Shown one piece after another: positions 1 through 11,157 of a stretch of DNA of 64,000 bases. Positions within the stretch are counted from its first letter, which is position 1. Every line of letters begins with the position of its first letter. Made by a program: the position numbers and the translations under genes. A model generated the notes under the pieces. That model did no database searches and was not told the origin of the DNA. It was given only the letters and a program-made list of their open reading frames with translations. The DNA is taken from contig JBAJFG010000188.1 in the NCBI GenBank assembly GCA_037903475.1, forward strand, positions 1,067,501 through 1,131,500, written 5' to 3'. The DNA is from Ancylostoma caninum (taxonomy: Eukaryota > Nematoda > Chromadorea > Rhabditida > Ancylostomatidae).

Positions 1-341
1 TATTATTCGGAACACAGCTGAGGTTTACAGCTGAATTGGACGAGGAAATACTAATCAAGTTAAAAAATACTCCTAGCATGAAAGAGTCAGAAGGAATACT
101 GAGTGAGTTGCGTCAAAGAAAAAGATATATGTAACATAATATGTAGGTATAATAAATAGGACATCTCATAAGTGAGAGAATATGTAGGATACAAAATAAG
201 GTGCAGTAGAGTGCATTCTAGGTTTCGAAGAGGAATTTTTAGATTACAAACGAGGAAAAATTACATAGCTTAGAGGAAGAGATCAATGAGGTTTCTTAGC
301 TCAACTCAAGAAAAAAAAAGAAAACAAAAACGAATAGAAAC
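1..341. other. AT-rich stretch, no gene seen
   Basis: This stretch is AT-rich and shows no open frame, splice-site pair or recognised repeat that I can support. Confidence 0.5.
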
Positions 342-434
342 CTGGAGCAAAGAAGAGAGCCGAAGGGCAGGGAAGATCTAGCATAGAGTGATGGTTTGCC
401 TTTATCCTCAAATTGTTCGCCCCCGAGGCATGAA
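342..434 (-). CDS. Candidate internal exon, unknown protein
   Basis: Read on the minus strand, a strong acceptor (a pyrimidine run ending AATTTCAG) at 435-442 is followed by 93 nt open in one frame (2 nt + 30 codons + 1 nt) and ends CCAG before a GT at 340-341. The translation begins HASGANNLRIKANHHS and includes DLPCPSALFFAP. I recognise no domain and found no partner exon inside the window, so a false exon is possible. The neighbouring GA-rich run at about 450-495 forms part of the polypyrimidine context on this strand. Confidence 0.3.
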
Positions 435-609
435 CTGAAATTAAGAGAGATGGAGAAAGAGAGGGATAGAGAGATAGAGAGAGAGGGAGGGAGAGGAAGG
501 GTTGCTGTAGTTCCACGTGTCCTTCACTTAATATTTGACGGCACCGTTTCAGAGAATTTTGCTCGAAGCTACCATGCAGAAGCGGAACACTTCCCTCTAT
601 GAGCTTCGT

Positions 610-2380
610 GTAGGATAGAGCTAGAGTACAGCGCTGCTCAATCGTTTTTCATCACAAAATGCCGCCTTTGCGGCCTATCGCGCCGCACCGCCGACGCAGC
701 GCGGTAGTCAGGCGTACTCGGTATTGATATTTCGTTCAAGTGTAGCGCCACGCCACGCTGACCCAGGCATTTAGGATCAAAAGCACAGACACAAAGAAAA
801 GCTGTGCAAAACATGAACAAAACATCAACATCGGCAACGCTTGAGTCGCGCTGCGTAGGTAATCTGATGCGGCAGACCAAGTGGTCGGTTTCCTATGATA
901 CAAAAATGACTGATCAGAACGTATGTAGTATGAAAGTCTCAAAAAGGAGTTTCATTAGCAGCAGTTCTGAAAATTCTGTAAGAAATCACCACAGACATGA
1001 ACTGTCAGAAATAAATATTCGAAAACATGAAGTAATATAACAAGAATAAAAGACAAGAATTGAGGGGTAGTTCAAGATTTTCTACAAAAAACAGGCGGAA
1101 TGATTTGCAACTGGAACAATAGCACCATAGGTACGTGCGTTGGTGCAAAGGGGAAAATGTGTGATTTACAAAAATGGAGATAATTGTTGACGGTTGATTC
1201 TTCTTACAAAAAAGAATGAAGAATGAATTGGAAAAAATACTCCATGTACAGGTAATCTGAACAGTAAAAAAGGTCGAAACGTTAGGTTAAATGAAGTGTC
1301 CACCTAAAAAACCTCGAAGGCAAAGCAATCAAACACAAGATCGTTCATGCCTAGGTTTGTAAAAAAGAAAACATTTGAACTATGTATTACAATGTGAACG
1401 TGTATGTCTTGCTGCCAATCCATAGTGTAGAACGACCTCGATTTCATGCAGTAAAACTGTGCTCAGAATGGGTGGTGGAGTGCAGCCCTCTGATTGACCA
1501 ATTTGCTTGACCAGCCAGTAGCAGGGCCCCACGTGCCGAAACAACGCTCCCCACTACATATTTCAGGCTCTCGATAAATGTGCTGAGACATAACACTCTT
1601 CAGCAGGATTTCATGCCGTAAAACTTTGCAGAAATTATCTGTGAGAAGATAGCGGCACAGGCTCGTAGAGAACCTGTGCGATAGAACCTTGCCAGCTGCC
1701 AATGATGAAGCAAATAGCAATTTCGCGTTCTTTTTTAAATAAATTATCAAACTTCTTTACCTTGAAACACTTTCATAACTGGACGTATCATGCATCCATA
1801 TAGTGTAACTACGAGACATTATGGTTCATAGCAAAAAAGCTTCGAATAAAAGCTCGTGCAACATGTTATACTGGATGACCGCCTCCTGGCAGCTGATTCG
1901 TTATGCTTTTGGTTGCTGCCTATAGGGCATGATATCAGAGATAGATTGTTTCCTCAGATAGTAATTATGAATAGAACTATGTGCAAACGCAAAGCGCTGG
2001 AATGATACAGGATCTATGCAATTTTGTCGATCAGCTTGAAGGCAGAGTCCCACCTCAGAATCATTTTTGAGATTTTCCATGAAAAGAATCTCCATATGCT
2101 GGTGGTCAGAATGGTATACGTGGTTCCACTAAAACTGCCGAAAAGTCCATTTTCGAGCTCCAATTCTCGAGGAGTATGTGGGCGGAGGTGGAGAGGGGAA
2201 TCAAGATGGGCGGATGAGTTTCCGATTAATGCTCTCCCGGGAGGTCAGCTTTCGAGGAAATTCCGACTCCTCTTCAGAGTCCCTGATAATCCACTTCGTA
2301 ACAGGTGACAGTGTGCGCTCTAGAAGTGATCAGCAAAGTAGTGCATGGTGTGGGAACTATACTTGCACATTTTTGGCAAA
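610..2380. other. No supportable gene
   Basis: Short open frames occur on both strands, but none pairs with convincing splice sites and their composition looks like chance. A GC-rich patch lies at 660-720. I see no named transposon here. Confidence 0.5.
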
Positions 2381-2567
2381 ATTTCGAATATTCGAATAAT
2401 CGAATATATTCGAAAATTGACTTTCTCGAATATTCGAATTTCGAATATATTCGAAAAATGGAAATTTCGAATATTCGAATTTTCGAATATATTCGAAAAT
2501 CAGGTTTTTCGAATACTCGAATTTCGAATAATTATTCGAATAAATTACTCGAATAAATCATTCGAAT
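2381..2567. repeat. TTCGAA-rich palindromic satellite, copy 1
   Basis: The stretch is almost entirely TTCGAATATTCGAA-type words with TTCGAAAA variants, so it is self-complementary at many registers. A flank just before it (ACTATACTTGCA, about 2357-2368) reappears inverted beyond the second array at about 4492-4503. Low-complexity ORFs crossing it (NIRIFEYIRK-like) are artefacts. Confidence 0.85.
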
Positions 2568-2694
2568 GAAGGTCATAGATTGAAATTTTAGATAGACTCA
2601 AGACTGTAGCAATCCAGAGCACGTTTTGCTGCCACCCTCAAGTTTATTGTCGCAAAAACCGGCAAGAGACCATCATGTAATCCGAAGAAATCAA

Positions 2695-2954
2695 CTTGAA
2701 GGCAGCACGTGTCGAAATCCTCGACTCGGACCTGAGCTGCGAACCCTAAAGTAGGCGTCGCGCGCATCACGAATCTGCGAGGAACACACAGAGTAACGAC
2801 TTACCTGCAGAAAACGGCGAATTGCCGTCGCGTGCAGTCCGGTCGGCCAGTGCTTCACGCAATTTCACCACCGGATATGAGCAAAACATCCCCAAAAACC
2901 CATAAATCCGACGAAATCACAAACACGATGATTTCGACGGGTGCTGCCTTTAAG
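2695..2954. mobile_element. Small TIR element (MITE), TTAA-type
   Basis: A 25-bp terminal inverted repeat is visible: CTTGAAGGCAGCACG... at 2695-2719 and its near-complement ending GTGCTGCCTTTAAG at 2930-2954. The right end carries TTAA and the left end TTGA, suggesting a decayed TTAA target duplication, as in piggyBac-like elements. It has no coding capacity. A second element with related AAAGGCAG ends and a clean TTAA duplication lies at 53668-54083. Confidence 0.6.
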
Positions 2955-3123
2955 AACCAAAATTTCAAGTGACTTCAACTAATCAAAGCAAATGAATCCA
3001 GGAAACGAATCAAAAGTTAAATTTTGAAAAAAAGATTAGAGCATCAACAAAAGCGAAAGCAAAGTATTGGGTGTTGCCACAAGTCTTTGCGCTTTTTTTC
3101 AGTTGGAGTTTTCACTGCTCAAA

Positions 3124-3323
3124 GTGAGCGTCGATGGCGGTGCGTTTTTCGCACACTCCAGAAGCACGCGGCCCAGTTTTCTTGATAGTTAACATAAGAT
3201 GTGATTGAAAAACTACCACGAATACTCTGATTTGCCACTACACCGGCGACCTCAGCGCTCACGACGCGGGTGCGCGACAAGCTTGCCATATACGCGAAAA
3301 ACGCACTGCCATCGACGCTCGCT
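3124..3323. mobile_element. Small TIR element (MITE)
   Basis: Inverted repeats of about 28 bp: GAGCGTCGATGGC followed by GGTGCGTTTTTCGC at 3124-3152, and GCGAAAAACGCACTGCC followed by ATCGACGCTCGC at 3294-3323. The interior of about 140 bp is noncoding. The family is not identified. Confidence 0.6.
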
Positions 3324-3531
3324 GTTTTTTTTTCATTTTTGGCTATGAGTTATAACGACTCGAAAGCGCTAATCTTGCTCTACAAGAATGTTACAACCGA
3401 TTATTCTTAAACAATTTGCTTGAGGTTCGGCACTACGAGATGGAGTGTTGAGTGCAAGAACACAAGCTTTATCGACACTGCTTCTCCTAGCATTCAGTGA
3501 GAAAGTTTAAAAGACCACCGAAGTCCTCAAA

Positions 3532-3840
3532 CTACTCATGCGGGTGAAACAGTCGCTCATCGGCTGCCTCATAACAAAAAAAAAACATTTTGTCTCGGAG
3601 ATGCCAACCATCTCGATCAGCCAGATTTTTTCCATGAAGGCGTGAGAATAACTTGAGAGGAATTGCATGGTCTATATGGGCAGCGCACTTCTCAGACGTA
3701 CTATTCAAATGGAGTAATTGAGCCGTCCAATCAGAAAATCCAATAGGCTCAAAAATTCTACCCGTTGGCAACCTCTGGCGCCACTCAGCCAACATCATCA
3801 AAGCTGCATTCCGAAAATTTGGTTCATAATGTTCTCTCAT
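3532..3840 (-). CDS. 102-aa open frame, possible coding remnant
   Basis: This is an uninterrupted minus-strand frame with an ATG at 3838-3840. Its first 85 or so residues have protein-like composition (MREHYEPNFRNAALMM, EWRQRLPTGRIFEPIG, DWTAQLLHLN), after which it runs into a poly-T-derived FFF stretch. It could be a decayed transposase fragment, an exon or chance. I see no catalytic motif and no flanking splice sites that clearly fit. Confidence 0.25.
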   Translation of the reverse strand: MREHYEPNFRNAALMMLAEWRQRLPTGRIFEPIGFSDWTAQLLHLNSTSEKCAAHIDHAIPLKLFSRLHGKNLADRDGWHLRDKMFFFCYEAADERLFHPHE

Positions 3841-4290
3841 GTTTAGGTTCTACCGAACCTACGTGTTGGCGCAGCATCGCATGCTTTCTGGTTCCTATTT
3901 AATTTGAGAGAAAATAGCGTCTCTTTTCAACTTGGCATTTTCCTTCCTAAGTGTGAAAACTTGGTAAGTTAACATTTTTGCAAGACCTCATAATGACAGA
4001 ATTGCAAGGAAAGAAAAGCGCTCTCGTATGATTGTAAACCTTTTGTGAAAGAATGGTAATGGCACGCGTAAAAATGCGACCGAAAGAAAGCGCAAGGACT
4101 TTTGTCAACATCTAATAATTCTTTCCAAACTCTTCATTGAGAGCGTAATGGATACCTAAAAGGTGTTGCATGTTGTTTGCCCGAAAGGAAATCGCCGTAG
4201 GACGACTCTGTACACTAACATAGGATGCCTTCTACCGACACAAAACTAAGCCAGCACAAGGCAAACGTCTTTGAACCATTTCATGTGATT
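3841..4290. other. No supportable gene
   Basis: This is AT-rich DNA between the ORF at 3840 and the second TTCGAA array. I see nothing beyond a short palindrome (TAGGTTC..GAACCTA near 3843-3860). Confidence 0.4.
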
Positions 4291-4490
4291 AGAATATCGA
4301 ATATTCGGGTGACGCATTCGAATAATGGGAGTTTCGAATATTCGAATAATCGAATATATTCGAAAGTTGACCCTTTTGAATATTCGAATTTCGAATATAT
4401 TCGAAAAACGAAAATTTCGAATATTCGAATTTTCGAATGATTCGATTCGAATAATTTATTCGAATAACCGAATAATTATTCGATTCGGTT
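4291..4490. repeat. TTCGAA-rich palindromic satellite, copy 2
   Basis: Same word content as 2381-2567. It is followed by GTTGCAAGTATAGTGGGAAC, whose complement matches the flank preceding copy 1. The two arrays may therefore be subterminal parts of one element of about 2.15 kb (about 2350-4510), or two independent insertions in opposite orientation. Confidence 0.85.
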
Positions 4491-4499
4491 GCAAGTATA

Positions 4500-5560
4500 G
4501 TGGGAACCCCTTTGTCCCGCTCTGGCTCCGCCCACAATCTACTCAAATTTGGGGCTCAAAGACGGGTCCTAGATGGTTTTATATGGAATATAAGAATACC
4601 ATCGTGATGAGGAGCTCATAGAAATTTATTTCTCGTGCTCACCTCAAAAACGATCCTTAGATGAAGACGGTGCAGCTAACTGGCACAATTCAAATGGAGG
4701 GAAGAGAGGAAGAATATAAGTAGGCACAAACTCCTGTTACTAAGAGCTCTGGTTCGGGCAAATGCTTTCAAATGAATATTCAAGCAAGATGATGTGGAAC
4801 CTCTTTTTTTTAGTTTTTCAAATGCAAATCCGAATGAAGCAAAAAAGGAGGTGTGAATGGGAGCTTGCACATGCAAGTGTAAGCATAGAACAAGTTTCGG
4901 TGCTGAGTTGTTTAGCTTTGTATAGAATTCAAAGATCAAACAAGTAGGGAGTAGTTCTTTTCGAGTAAAATCCGAAAGTATTGAGTGTTTTCACATGTAG
5001 ACCCAGACGTGCGGTTGATGTGAATAGGAGTGACGAGAAAAGCGAACAACAGAGCTCGTCGCAATGACTCATGTTCAGTTCACGTGGGGTACTATTTCTG
5101 TTTGACGACGACGTCGTTCCATCACACCGCCGTCGCCAAGGTCATACAGCTGTTTTTCCGACAAAGTAACAATTGCGCTAAAGAACAATGTTGACTGATA
5201 CTTGAGTGTGGCCATCCACTGATGCTCCACAGGTGTGTGTCCCTTGTCGTGGAAAACGGAGAAACTCTTGAGGAATTTATATTATTTTCCAGGAAAAGTT
5301 CTTAAGCCAACAACTATAATACATATAATAAGTTGAAAAAACTGCGAAATGAATCTGGATTGTCCGGGACGTAAGATTCAAGGAGTCTCCTGGTTTCATT
5401 GCCAGCTCATGGCTGCACCTACAGAACAAAGGCGCTGTGTTACCCATTTTTTAACTGATTTTTTATGGACAACATTAGACGGCATACCCGGCTTTGTTCG
5501 GATTTTCACCATCGTCGGTTTTTCCTACGGATCATACGGATATTATGTACTCTCACCCTA
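4500..5560. other. No supportable gene
   Basis: Several short open frames but no splice context. A palindromic ACGACGACGTCGT lies near 5105. Nothing else identifiable. Confidence 0.4.
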
Positions 5561-5565
5561 AACTA

Positions 5566-5950
5566 AAACGTCGATCAAGTCAATAAATCGAAACATCACT
5601 ACACACACGGCCACTTCATCGAAAAACTCGTCAGAAGCGTCCTTATTTTTCTCCGAGTGATAGTGGAAATAATCGATAAAAACGGCAAGTCGATAAATCG
5701 GTCTTTCGAGCAAGATGACTGTAGTGTTTGAGGCATTGAAGAGCCTCAATAGACATGTTCCACTGATCCCTGAGCAGAGGTAATGAAAAATCAATGAAAT
5801 CAATGTAGCCGATAGCCTAATCGATAAATATGGATGAAAGCTGCAAAATTTGGTCTGTATAGTTTGATCCTCCAAGATTTCTATTAGGAATACGGGACCA
5901 AACAAACATGCATGTGCACAATCATACAGACAAACTTCTACTTCTATAGA
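5566..5950 (-). mobile_element. Diverged Helitron fragment (minus orientation)
   Basis: Read on the minus strand this matches the Helitron at 7415-8248. Its 5' end TCTATAGAAGTAGAAGTTTG (5950 leftwards) corresponds to the 5' end at 7415, and the interior shares the CTCAATAGACATGT-type block and the ATCGATTTATTGA-type runs. The 3' end is missing. A 139-aa minus-strand open frame spans it and is best explained as repeat sequence. Confidence 0.6.
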
Positions 5951-6683
5951 CAAGAATGGGAAATCATGGGAAGTCAAGGCTGGAAAGTGTACTTTGGTGA
6001 GATTGGTGAATAAGAATGTCTCTTCCCAATCATATAGGACCCCCTAAAACGGTTTATTCCAATGGGTCCTTGGCGCAGTTTCGGAAATTCCTGGCGCACT
6101 TTAGAGACAGTACCACTTATGTCTTCGTATTTGAGATTTCGCTGGATTTCTGTGTTTTAAGGGAACCAGAACTCATGTAAAGCAGTGAGTTAGCGCGAAA
6201 GACAAGAGATATCTCGCGAATCTGCTTTGCACTGCGTCTTATGGCGCGCCATTAATTGACACTTGTGAGTCCCGCCATGAAGAAGTCACCCGCGCTTGTG
6301 CATACGACCGAGCTTGTGTGTTAGTTGGTGCATCGTCACTAAGCGACAGCCTGCAAGGCGGTTGTATTCTGATTGCAACTCGAGTTTCTCTGGGATTAGG
6401 TCATGGTTCTTTGTGTCCGTTTAATTTTTGTAATGCGAAGGCAGTCTGTGTCACTACTGGTGGTGAGAACTCAGAGTCAGTCTCTACTGTCATTAGAAAA
6501 GGAATAGGTTGGAGTTAGAACGGGGACATTAATGTCAGACGGATGCACAGGAAAAGGAGAGCTTAGGATCTGTGCTCTATTGGGATATATGAACTACCAC
6601 TTTGAAAACAGTTGGGTCTTTTTTTCACACCAAAGAACGAATTGGATTAGACGTTTCCGCCAGATGATGCACTTTCAGCGCTG
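5951..6683. other. No supportable gene
   Basis: Nothing recognisable: a few short frames without splice support and no long inverted or tandem repeats seen. Confidence 0.4.
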
Positions 6684-7023
6684 ATGACTCATAGTTCATT
6701 CGTAGTAAGAAAAGAGACGTTAAGGTTGAGCGTGAAAATCAAAATGGCACGCAGAATTGGACAGGGAGCTATGGTCTTACTGTTGTTTCAGATGACGCGT
6801 ACGCTTAATAGAAATCAACTGAAAGCACTTTTCTTGCGAGGTGACAGCCGTAAAAAAGCCGAGAAAAAAATTATTTCAATTTATGACGTATTTCACAGAC
6901 AGCAGAAAATCGATGGGTACACACTTTCTCACGAATTGTCTAACTGAATGGGCAACGGTTCAAGGACTCTCGCGTCGCTTCGCTTTAATGAGATCACGGT
7001 TCAAAGGCTGGTTGCTTCGTTAG
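6684..7023 (+). CDS. Candidate small gene, one or two exons, unknown
   Basis: Two readings are possible. (1) One exon: an 87-aa frame from ATG 6684 to the stop at 6945-6947. (2) Two exons: TGTTTCAG immediately before ATG 6792, exon 6792-6840 ending CGAG/GTGACA, a 58-nt intron, acceptor TTTCACAG, and exon 6899-7023 ending in TAG. Phase is consistent (1 nt + 2 nt) and gives 57 residues, starting MTRTLNRNQLKALFLR and ending RSRFKGWLLR. An acceptor abutting an ATG is typical of trans-spliced nematode genes. The product is basic with no domain I recognise. Confidence 0.3.
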
Positions 7024-7194
7024 ATACGTATAAAAGGTTCCCAATCCTTCCCATGAAGAACGGAAACAGAAAATTCTGACCCTTAACTGAAAGGGAAATG
7101 TGTGGGCTTTCCATGATACACCTGGGGGGAACAATCGTGCAAGAGCTAAAACTCGGAAAAAGTATTTGCTCTCAGCTGAGTTGAACCTAGAAAA

Positions 7195-7280
7195 TCCATG
7201 TAGTCAAGAGAGGAAAAAAAGAAAGAAGGAAGAAGGGAAGAGAGAAGGAAAGAAAGAAAGAAGAAACGAAGAGAAGGGGA
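7195..7280. repeat. Purine-rich low-complexity run
   Basis: GAAAGAAGGAAGAAGG-type A/G sequence. A 102-aa hydrophobic minus-strand frame overlapping it is a product of this composition. Confidence 0.8.
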
Positions 7281-7414
7281 ACTGCATAGCCACTTTCGTA
7301 TTTTCTCCACCATCTACCAGACCTCTCGTTTTCATATCTCCGAATTTTCAGCGCAATTGGAATCGAATATTTGTTCAAATTCCTGTTACAATAACTTTGC
7401 TTGGCCTTATGTAG

Positions 7415-8248
7415 TCTGTATATATAAAAGTGAAAGTTTGTGTGTTTGTGTGTATGTATGTTTGTATGTTCCGAATAGAAATCGCGCAGCATCAACCGAT
7501 TCGGGCCAAATTTTGCATGTAGACTCTCCAGGGGCCGGCGGAGGTTATAGGCTACATTGCACCTGGGATTATCGATTATCGACTGGTTTATCGACTGTAT
7601 CGATTTTATTGAATTTTCGCTCTTCTTGACCAGGGACTAGCAAGGACATGCCTACTGGGGTACCTCAATGTGCTGAACACGAATATGACAACCATTTTGC
7701 GCCAATTTATCGATTTATTGATTTTATTGATTTTTCACTACTCTTGATCATGGGGTGGTAAAAACATGTCTACTGGGGTTCCTCAATACGCTTAATAAGA
7801 ATGACAACCATTTTGCACGAAATACTGACTTATTGATTTTATCGATTTTTCCCCATTTTCGCTCGGGGACGCACAGAGACATGTCTTCATGGGTTTCTCA
7901 ATACGCTGAATAGGAATATGACAAACATTTTGCATGAAATATCGGTTTTTCGATTTTATTGATTTTTGGCTCTTCTGCCCAATGGAGCGGTGAAGACATC
8001 TCTCCTGGGGTTCTTCGATATGCTGAGTTTGAATATGACAACCACTTTGCACAAATACGTCGATTCAATGTCACCGAAATAGCTTTGCTAACTTTTCGCC
8101 CACAAGTCGATGGGAAACGTCACCTGGGCTTCGCTAACACCAAAATTATGGAGATTTTAGTAAATTTGTCGATGATTGTAATTGGCCTCAGCAGTATGAT
8201 GTAGCCAAGGTAATAAAACTCCCGAGCGAAGCCGGGCACGGCAGCTAG
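7415..8248 (+). mobile_element. Complete nonautonomous Helitron
   Basis: The 5' end is TCTGTATATATAAAAGTG at 7415. The 3' end is a GC hairpin (CCCGAGCGAAGCCGGGCACG) followed by GCAGCTAG and a T at 8249, i.e. the CTRR-T ending of Helitrons. Inside are about five imperfect direct repeats of about 110 bp built around ACATGTCTACTGGGGTTCCTC, a block reading ATATGACAACCATTTTGC, and ATCGATTTTATTGATTTTTC. There is no Rep/helicase coding, so it is nonautonomous. Related copies lie at 5566-5950 (-), about 22190-22674, and about 48122-48506 continuing at 49614. Confidence 0.85.
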
Positions 8249-8540
8249 TGTACTATGTAGATAAGTGCTTAGGATGAGTGTTTAGGGTTTAGGAAGAGTA
8301 GAGGACAGATGTTTGTGGAAAAATTTAGGAACATTTCCTTACGAAATGTTGGTTGGCGTTTCCTAAAAAGCAACATACTTGCAGAGTTTTCTTTTTTCAA
8401 GAGAAAAAAAAAACGGGGAAAGCTTCCCTGGTGTGGTCGAAGAACAAGAAATTAGGAGAAAACGGCAACTGTCCAGGATTCCGCGCAACCTCTCACGATG
8501 GTTCCTTTTCTGTGGAGAAAACGGTCTATAGAGGTACCTA

Positions 8541-8706
8541 CAGTGCCATAGATTCGCCTCGTCCTCAAGGCGCACCACCTGAGATCACACGTGGAGTCCT
8601 GCTGGCAGCGTTCCCGCAGCCAACCGACTGGGTATCGATCGCCAGCAGAACGCCACGTGTGATCTCAGGCGGTGCGCCTTGAGGACGAGGCGGATCTACG
8701 GCACTG
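8541..8706. mobile_element. Foldback MITE, 166 bp
   Basis: Nearly the whole element is an inverted repeat: CAGTGCCATAGATTCGCCTC... at 8541 pairs with ...CGGATCTACGGCACTG ending 8706. Arms of about 70 bp are closed by a loop of about 25 bp. It would form a long hairpin if transcribed. Confidence 0.85.
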
Positions 8707-8989
8707 TACATATTGCAAGTACGAGAGAATTCATGTTTATTCTTTATACATCAGATCTAGTGTCATAAATGGAACCACTCAAAAACCTGCATGAAAGAGC
8801 ATCCTACGAAAGACTAGATTCATTCCGACTACTTTATCCTTTTCTCATAGCACAAATTTCATCCGATTTCTTGGAATCTTTGCATTTGTCTTCTTCATTT
8901 ATCTTAAAAACTGCAAAAACGAAGTGAAAAGTGAATAATATAAAACTTCATTTTCCAAATTCTTTTTGCATTTAGGTGGCTGTATTTAA

Positions 8990-9060
8990 GCTTTGTTAGA
9001 TGACTAGCGCCCCTTCGGGACGCTAGAAAGTGGGGTGGGGCAGCCACTTGGGACATGTGC
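8990..9060. repeat. Short repeat with internal hairpin
   Basis: AGCGCCCCTTCGGGACGCT hairpin followed by AGAAAGTGGGGTGGGGCAGCC. The same sequence forms both ends of the TIR element at 46502-46988, so this is probably a solo end or small relative. Confidence 0.6.
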
Positions 9061-9185
9061 AAACGCTTCACACTTGCCAAATCTCTAGAAAATTGATAAA
9101 GAAGCAAACCAATCTTCCAATGGGCCCAAACTTCTTATGAGTTGAGTATGAGCATGGGAAGTTCATTCTCCATCGCATGGCGTAT

Positions 9186-10022
9186 TCGTGCGTATTCCTC
9201 ACTACCGGGCTAACGCAGGCGCGTTCTCCATCGGTGGATCCGTATCTCGGCGTCCCCCCATCATTGGGCCATGGTGGGCCTTTTCTCCTTCGCTAGACCC
9301 GTATCCTGGCGTTCCCCACAGCATTGGGCTACGGCGGGCCCTTTCTCCATCGGTGGACCCGTATCCTGGCGTTCCCCACAGCACTGGGCCACGGGGGGCC
9401 CTTTCTCCATCGGTGGGCCCATGTCATGGAGTTTCTCGCACCACTGGACCAGGCGGGCCTTTTCTCCATCGCTGGACCCGTATCCTGGCGTTCCCCACAG
9501 CATTGGGCCACGGCGGGCCTTTTCTCCATCGGTGGACCCGTATCCTGGCGTTCCCCACAGCACTGGGCCACGGCGGGCCCTTTCTCCATCGGTGGGCCCA
9601 TGTCATGGAGTTTCTCGCACCACTGGACCAGGCGGGCCTTTTCTCCATCGGTGGACCCGTATCTTGGCGTCCCTTGCTCCATTGGGCCCTAGCGGGCCTT
9701 TTCTCCATAGTTGGACAAACCTCATGGCGTTCCCCACAGCACTGGGCCACGGCGGGCCCTTTCTCCATCGGTGGACCCGTTTCTTGGCGTTCCCCACAGT
9801 ACTGGGCCACGGCGGGCCCTTTCTCCATCGGTGGACCCATGTCATGGAGTTTCTCGCACCACTGGGCCACGGCGGGCCTTTTCTCCATCGGTGGACCCGT
9901 ATCTTGGCGTCCCCCGCTCCACTGGGCCCTAGCGGGCCTTTTCTCCATAGCTGGACTCACCTCATGGCGTTCCCCACAGCACTGGGCCACGGCGAGCCCT
10001 TTCTCCATCGGTGGACCCATAT
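9186..10022. repeat. 60-bp minisatellite, about 14 units
   Basis: The unit begins GGTGGACCCGTATCCTGGCG and continues TTCCCCACAGCACTGGGCC and CGGCGGGCCCTTTCTCCATC. Units diverge in a higher-order pattern: a variant with CATGTCATGGAGTTTCTCGC recurs every few units. Because 60 is divisible by 3, all six frames stay open over long stretches, producing frames of up to 282 codons that are not genes. Its core resembles the 59-bp repeat carried by the Helitrons elsewhere in this window. Confidence 0.95.
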
Positions 10023-10159
10023 CGGTATTTAGTTGATTGGATATAAAATGTCGTACCTTCCTATTTAGAGGCGATGCGGCAATAGCACCCACCAGATGAG
10101 GCGACCGCGTAGGTCCACCCTCCCGAGCTTCCGAGACGCGGCAGCCCTCATAGCACCCG

Positions 10160-10490
10160 TCCATCTCTTCCTGCAAGTGCATTCAGCGTCGCATGAGTGG
10201 AAGGCTGGTTTTCCTGCTGCGTATATTGTGCAGCCTGAAAGCTCGTAAACACTCCCTCACTCCTATGCGGCAAGACCGCCAGCGGAGGTGATGAAACCAC
10301 CACCCCGTGCATGCGGGAGAGCCAGCAGTGACGTAATTTCGGGTCCCGAAGCGAACGTGTCTGCGTCCATGGAAATCGGCCATTTCGCCACACAGTCTGC
10401 GCCTCAAGATTGCGGTGTCTATGAGTGCCGCCCCGTATCTCTAACCGCTCTAGCCCCCTTACGGCGCTTTGTTTAATAGATTATTTAAAC
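10160..10490. repeat. Dispersed repeat, copy 1 (SINE-like)
   Basis: Shares with 41745-42080 the blocks GTATATTGTGCAGCCT, ACACTCCCTCA, CCGTGCATGCGGGAGAGCCA, GAACGTGTCTG and CGCTTTGTTTAATAGAT over about 330 bp. A weak tRNA-like promoter is suggested in the other copy. There is no coding capacity. Confidence 0.6.
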
Positions 10491-10525
10491 TAACTTGGCT
10501 AGCTGATCTCTTTAGCGGAGCAAAT

Positions 10526-10551
10526 CTTCAGGGCCAAATTTGGCCCTGAAG
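10526..10551. repeat. 26-bp perfect palindrome
   Basis: CTTCAGGGCCAAA followed immediately by its exact complement TTTGGCCCTGAAG. It could be a binding site, a tiny foldback or chance. No neighbouring gene gives it a context. Confidence 0.7.
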
Positions 10552-11012
10552 CAAGCGGGAACACCAGCTCAGCCTTTATGTCACGTTATCACCAGAACAA
10601 GTCATGGAATGGAAATCTTATCCGACAGCCAGGAAGTATATAAGCAGATGATGGTAATAGTGGCCGTTCCAAACTCGTTTTTTTTTTTGCACGGGAAAGG
10701 CAAACACAGTGTGAGCTCAGCTAAAAATGGGAACTTTGCGCAATGCAGAGCGCATACGGATCACATAACTGAATGGACAAGCTGGTGGAACGCAAATACT
10801 CCCTCGTGCCTAAGTTTTTGTCTCGAATTCCGATAGCGTCTTTTGCTGTGGGTTGGTTTGTGCTGACCCAGTTATATTCTTGATATCTAATTTCTAACAT
10901 ATACCACATCATTTCTGTATAATATTAGGAAACCCCTTGAAATAACGTACACCAAACACCAACAGGTATTGTTTTGTTAGTTGAGATTCCGTCTGCAGAT
11001 GTGAGAAAGGTG

Positions 11013-11097
11013 ATGCTCATTTTCCTTCTGGTGTTATTGATGAGCGTTCGCGGTGGGTCTGCAAGGATGGCGGAGTCGAGGGCGAAATCAGCCTCGG
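11013..11097 (+). CDS. First exon with signal peptide, unknown secreted or membrane protein
   Basis: ATG at 11013 opens MLIFLLVLLMSVRGGSARMA, a typical secretory signal peptide with a hydrophobic core at residues 2-10, and the exon ends TCG G before a consensus donor GTAAGATG at 11098. CTGCAG at 10993-10998, 14 nt upstream, is a plausible spliced-leader acceptor. The exon is 85 nt, phase 1. The next exon is not certain: a TIR element (11158-12728) lies in the way, and a phase-compatible candidate is 12790-12914. The acceptor at 11121 is too close (24-nt intron) and leads straight into a stop. This is one of the more credible isolated exons here. Confidence 0.5.
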
Positions 11098-11157
11098 GTA
11101 AGATGCGTTTGCTTGGTTTCAGGGTAGTACAGACCTGTGCACGAACCTGGTAAACTC

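Noticed and set aside
553..609. Plus-strand candidate exon after CGTTTCAG
   Set aside because: Open in frame, but the donor GTAGGA is poor and there is no partner exon.
5558..5977. 139-codon minus-strand frame
   Set aside because: It coincides with a diverged Helitron of the 7415-8248 family.
7040..7075. Minus-strand terminal exon after CCCTTTCAG near 7.1 kb
   Set aside because: It overlaps the plus-strand candidate at 6792-7023 and has no upstream exon; likely chance.
9188..10182. Open frames of up to 282 codons on both strands
   Set aside because: They are translations of a 60-bp tandem repeat; all frames stay open because the period is a multiple of three.
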